From Celeribacter litoreus (GTDB taxonomy: Bacteria > Pseudomonadota > Alphaproteobacteria > Rhodobacterales > Rhodobacteraceae), in the NCBI RefSeq assembly GCF_020165855.1, contig NZ_JAIUFY010000001.1:248001-312000 (forward strand): 64,000 nucleotides of DNA, given 5' to 3'. Made by a program: the position numbers and the translations under genes. Positions 63,033 through 64,000 of the stretch are shown one piece after another. Below the pieces are notes generated by a model that saw nothing but the letters and a program-made list of their open reading frames with translations, had not been told where the DNA came from and did not search any database. How positions within the stretch are numbered: position 1 is the first letter of the stretch; the number at the start of each line of letters is the position of its first letter.

Positions 63033-63587
63033 ATGAGCGCCGAGGATACTTTGGATCTGGGTCACGACACGTCTCTGTTGCTTGTTGATGATGACGAGCC
63101 GTTTCTGCGCCGCCTCGCGCGCGCCATGGAAAAACGTGGCTTCGCCGTTGAAACCTCTGACTCGGTGGCTGGTGGCAAGGCCATCGCAACGGCGCGCCCG
63201 CCCGCCTATGCGGTGATCGACCTGCGGCTCGGGGATGGAAACGGTCTTGATGTCGTTGAGGTTCTTCGTGAAAACCGCCCCGATAGTCGCATCGTTGTTC
63301 TGACGGGATATGGTGCGATTGCGACGGCGGTTGCGGCCGTGAAAATCGGCGCGACGGATTACCTGTCAAAACCCGCCGATGCTAATGACATCGTGAACGC
63401 CTTGCTGGCGCGCGGGGATGAGCTCCCCCCTCCGCCAGAAAATCCGATGTCTGCGGATCGCGTCCGTTGGGAGCACATTCAGCGCGTCTATGAGCTTTGC
63501 GATCGGAACGTGTCAGAGACCGCGCGGCGTCTCAACATGCATCGCCGGACGCTTCAACGCATCTTGGCGAAACGCTCCCCGCGCTAA
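63033..63587 (+). CDS. regA: Redox response regulator RegA/PrrA
   Basis: A 184-residue response regulator. The receiver has DDD (19-21), phospho-acceptor Asp63 in AVIDLRLGDGNGLDVVE, T in VVLTGYGAIATAVAAVKIGATDYLSKPAD, and the linker PPPPENPMSADRVRWEHIQRVYE. The Fis-type helix-turn-helix NVSETARRLNMHRRTLQRILAKRSPR matches RegA, PrrA and ActR almost residue for residue. It is phosphorylated by RegB. RBS GAGCAGGAGG before the ATG. The stop overlaps the end of the convergent LysR gene by 4 nt. Confidence 0.97.
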   Translation: MSAEDTLDLGHDTSLLLVDDDEPFLRRLARAMEKRGFAVETSDSVAGGKAIATARPPAYAVIDLRLGDGNGLDVVEVLRENRPDSRIVVLTGYGAIATAVAAVKIGATDYLSKPADANDIVNALLARGDELPPPPENPMSADRVRWEHIQRVYELCDRNVSETARRLNMHRRTLQRILAKRSPR

Positions 63588-64000
63588 GCCTCGCGTTTCG
63601 CGATCTTCAGGAACCAGTTTCGAAGCGTCTTCACGCGTGGCGAAAGAACGCCGGGTGGTGTCACGATGTGATAGCCGAGACCCATGGAGTCATGCTCAAA
63701 GAATGACGTCATTTGACCGGACTCAAGATCATCTCTGACGAGGAGATCGACCTGTAACGAAATGCCGAGGCCGGATCGTATGGCAGACAGGGCAATGGCG
63801 TTCGTGTTCAGCTTGCGAAACGGCAAGGTGTTGAAATCCAGTCCGAGCACTGGCCCCCACGTGAACTGCTCAATCGAGTATTGGGAAAACACCCAAATCA
63901 GATCTTCAAGCGGCCCGAGATCGGCGAGCGTTTCGCCGGAGTGATAGCTCGGCGCGGCGACGACATGAAACGGGCTGTCGAGCAAAGGCACAGAGTCCAG
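63584..64000 (-). CDS. LysR-family transcriptional regulator, C-terminal part
   Basis: The 3' end of a gene whose start lies beyond the right edge. About 138 residues of a LysR substrate-binding domain are visible: PLLDSPFHVVAAPSYHSGETLADLGPLEDLIWVFSQ, LNTNAIALSAIRSGLGISLQVDLLVRDDLESGQMTSFFEHDSMGLGYHIVTPPGVLSPRVKTLRNWFLKIAKRE. The GcvA-like pattern and final L-R-x-W-F-L fit glycine-cleavage-type activators, but a subgroup call needs the N-terminal helix-turn-helix. The frame stays open to the window edge. Confidence 0.88.
   Translation of the reverse strand: MDSVPLLDSPFHVVAAPSYHSGETLADLGPLEDLIWVFSQYSIEQFTWGPVLGLDFNTLPFRKLNTNAIALSAIRSGLGISLQVDLLVRDDLESGQMTSFFEHDSMGLGYHIVTPPGVLSPRVKTLRNWFLKIAKREA

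Noticed and set aside
1-64000. Mobile elements, CRISPR arrays, toxin-antitoxin or defence islands
   Set aside because: No transposase, integrase, direct-repeat spacer pattern, restriction or toxin gene was found; gene order is core chromosomal throughout.

Overview
This window is chromosomal DNA from an alphaproteobacterium, most likely a marine Rhodobacteraceae (Roseobacter-group) species. The evidence is the gene content and order: rho-mnmE-mnmG-rsmG-parA-parB beside hemJ and maf, the RegB/RegA redox system with a SCO protein, amgK-murU-addB-addA-trxA-hslV-hslU, and rimP-nusA-YlxR-infB. The coding is dense, with many 1-8 nt gene overlaps and GTG/TTG starts. I see no insertion sequence, prophage, CRISPR array, rRNA or tRNA. 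I cannot name the genus from sequence alone.

Layout. 1-4.8 kb (minus): transcription/translation operon rimP-nusA-YlxR/L7Ae protein-infB, the last cut by the window edge, preceded by a promoter and a structured leader with an intrinsic terminator. 4.8-11.2 kb: proline iminopeptidase, ubiG, a minus-strand chain (comF, grxC, nitrilase-like amidase, MarR regulator), a SAM methyltransferase, hemH and a very small exported membrane protein. 11.3-13.1 kb: an envelope cluster of two L,D-transpeptidase-fold proteins around a CAP-domain lipoprotein. 13.2-17.7 kb: hslO, a CoA-type NUDIX enzyme, cca and an RNA methyltransferase, with a second NUDIX gene divergent. 17.6-19.4 kb: a response-regulator/PP2C phosphatase divergent from an Hpt protein. 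19.4-27.3 kb: ilvA, a membrane protein, argG, two exported small proteins sharing a duplicated terminator, ribokinase and malic enzyme. 27.4-34.7 kb: mutS, grpE-hrcA, and rph-rdgB-ridA-hemW.

34.7-48.7 kb is the replication-origin neighbourhood. parB, parA, rsmG, mnmG, mnmE, rho and hemJ run leftward; maf, aroE, coaE and dnaQ run rightward. Between hemJ and maf lies an AT-rich, gene-free 382 bp segment with two perfect DnaA boxes, near-consensus boxes and an IHF-type site. I call this oriC. Two perfect parS sites lie in the first codons of rsmG and across the start of mnmG. secB, fxsA, a Tim44-like gene, mltA and an Smr gene follow.

48.7-64 kb: hslVU protease, thioredoxin, the AddAB helicase-nuclease, the MurU/AmgK cell-wall recycling pair, a PAS-domain membrane protein split by one in-frame TGA, regB divergent from a SCO copper chaperone, regA, and the end of a LysR regulator.

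No whole operon here is of unknown type. The most interesting unexplained signals are regulatory or structural: the rimP leader attenuator, tandem palindromes between the phosphatase and Hpt genes, the mnmG start codon inside parS, a structured rho leader, the broken PAS gene, and several intergenic inverted repeats with no assigned factor.
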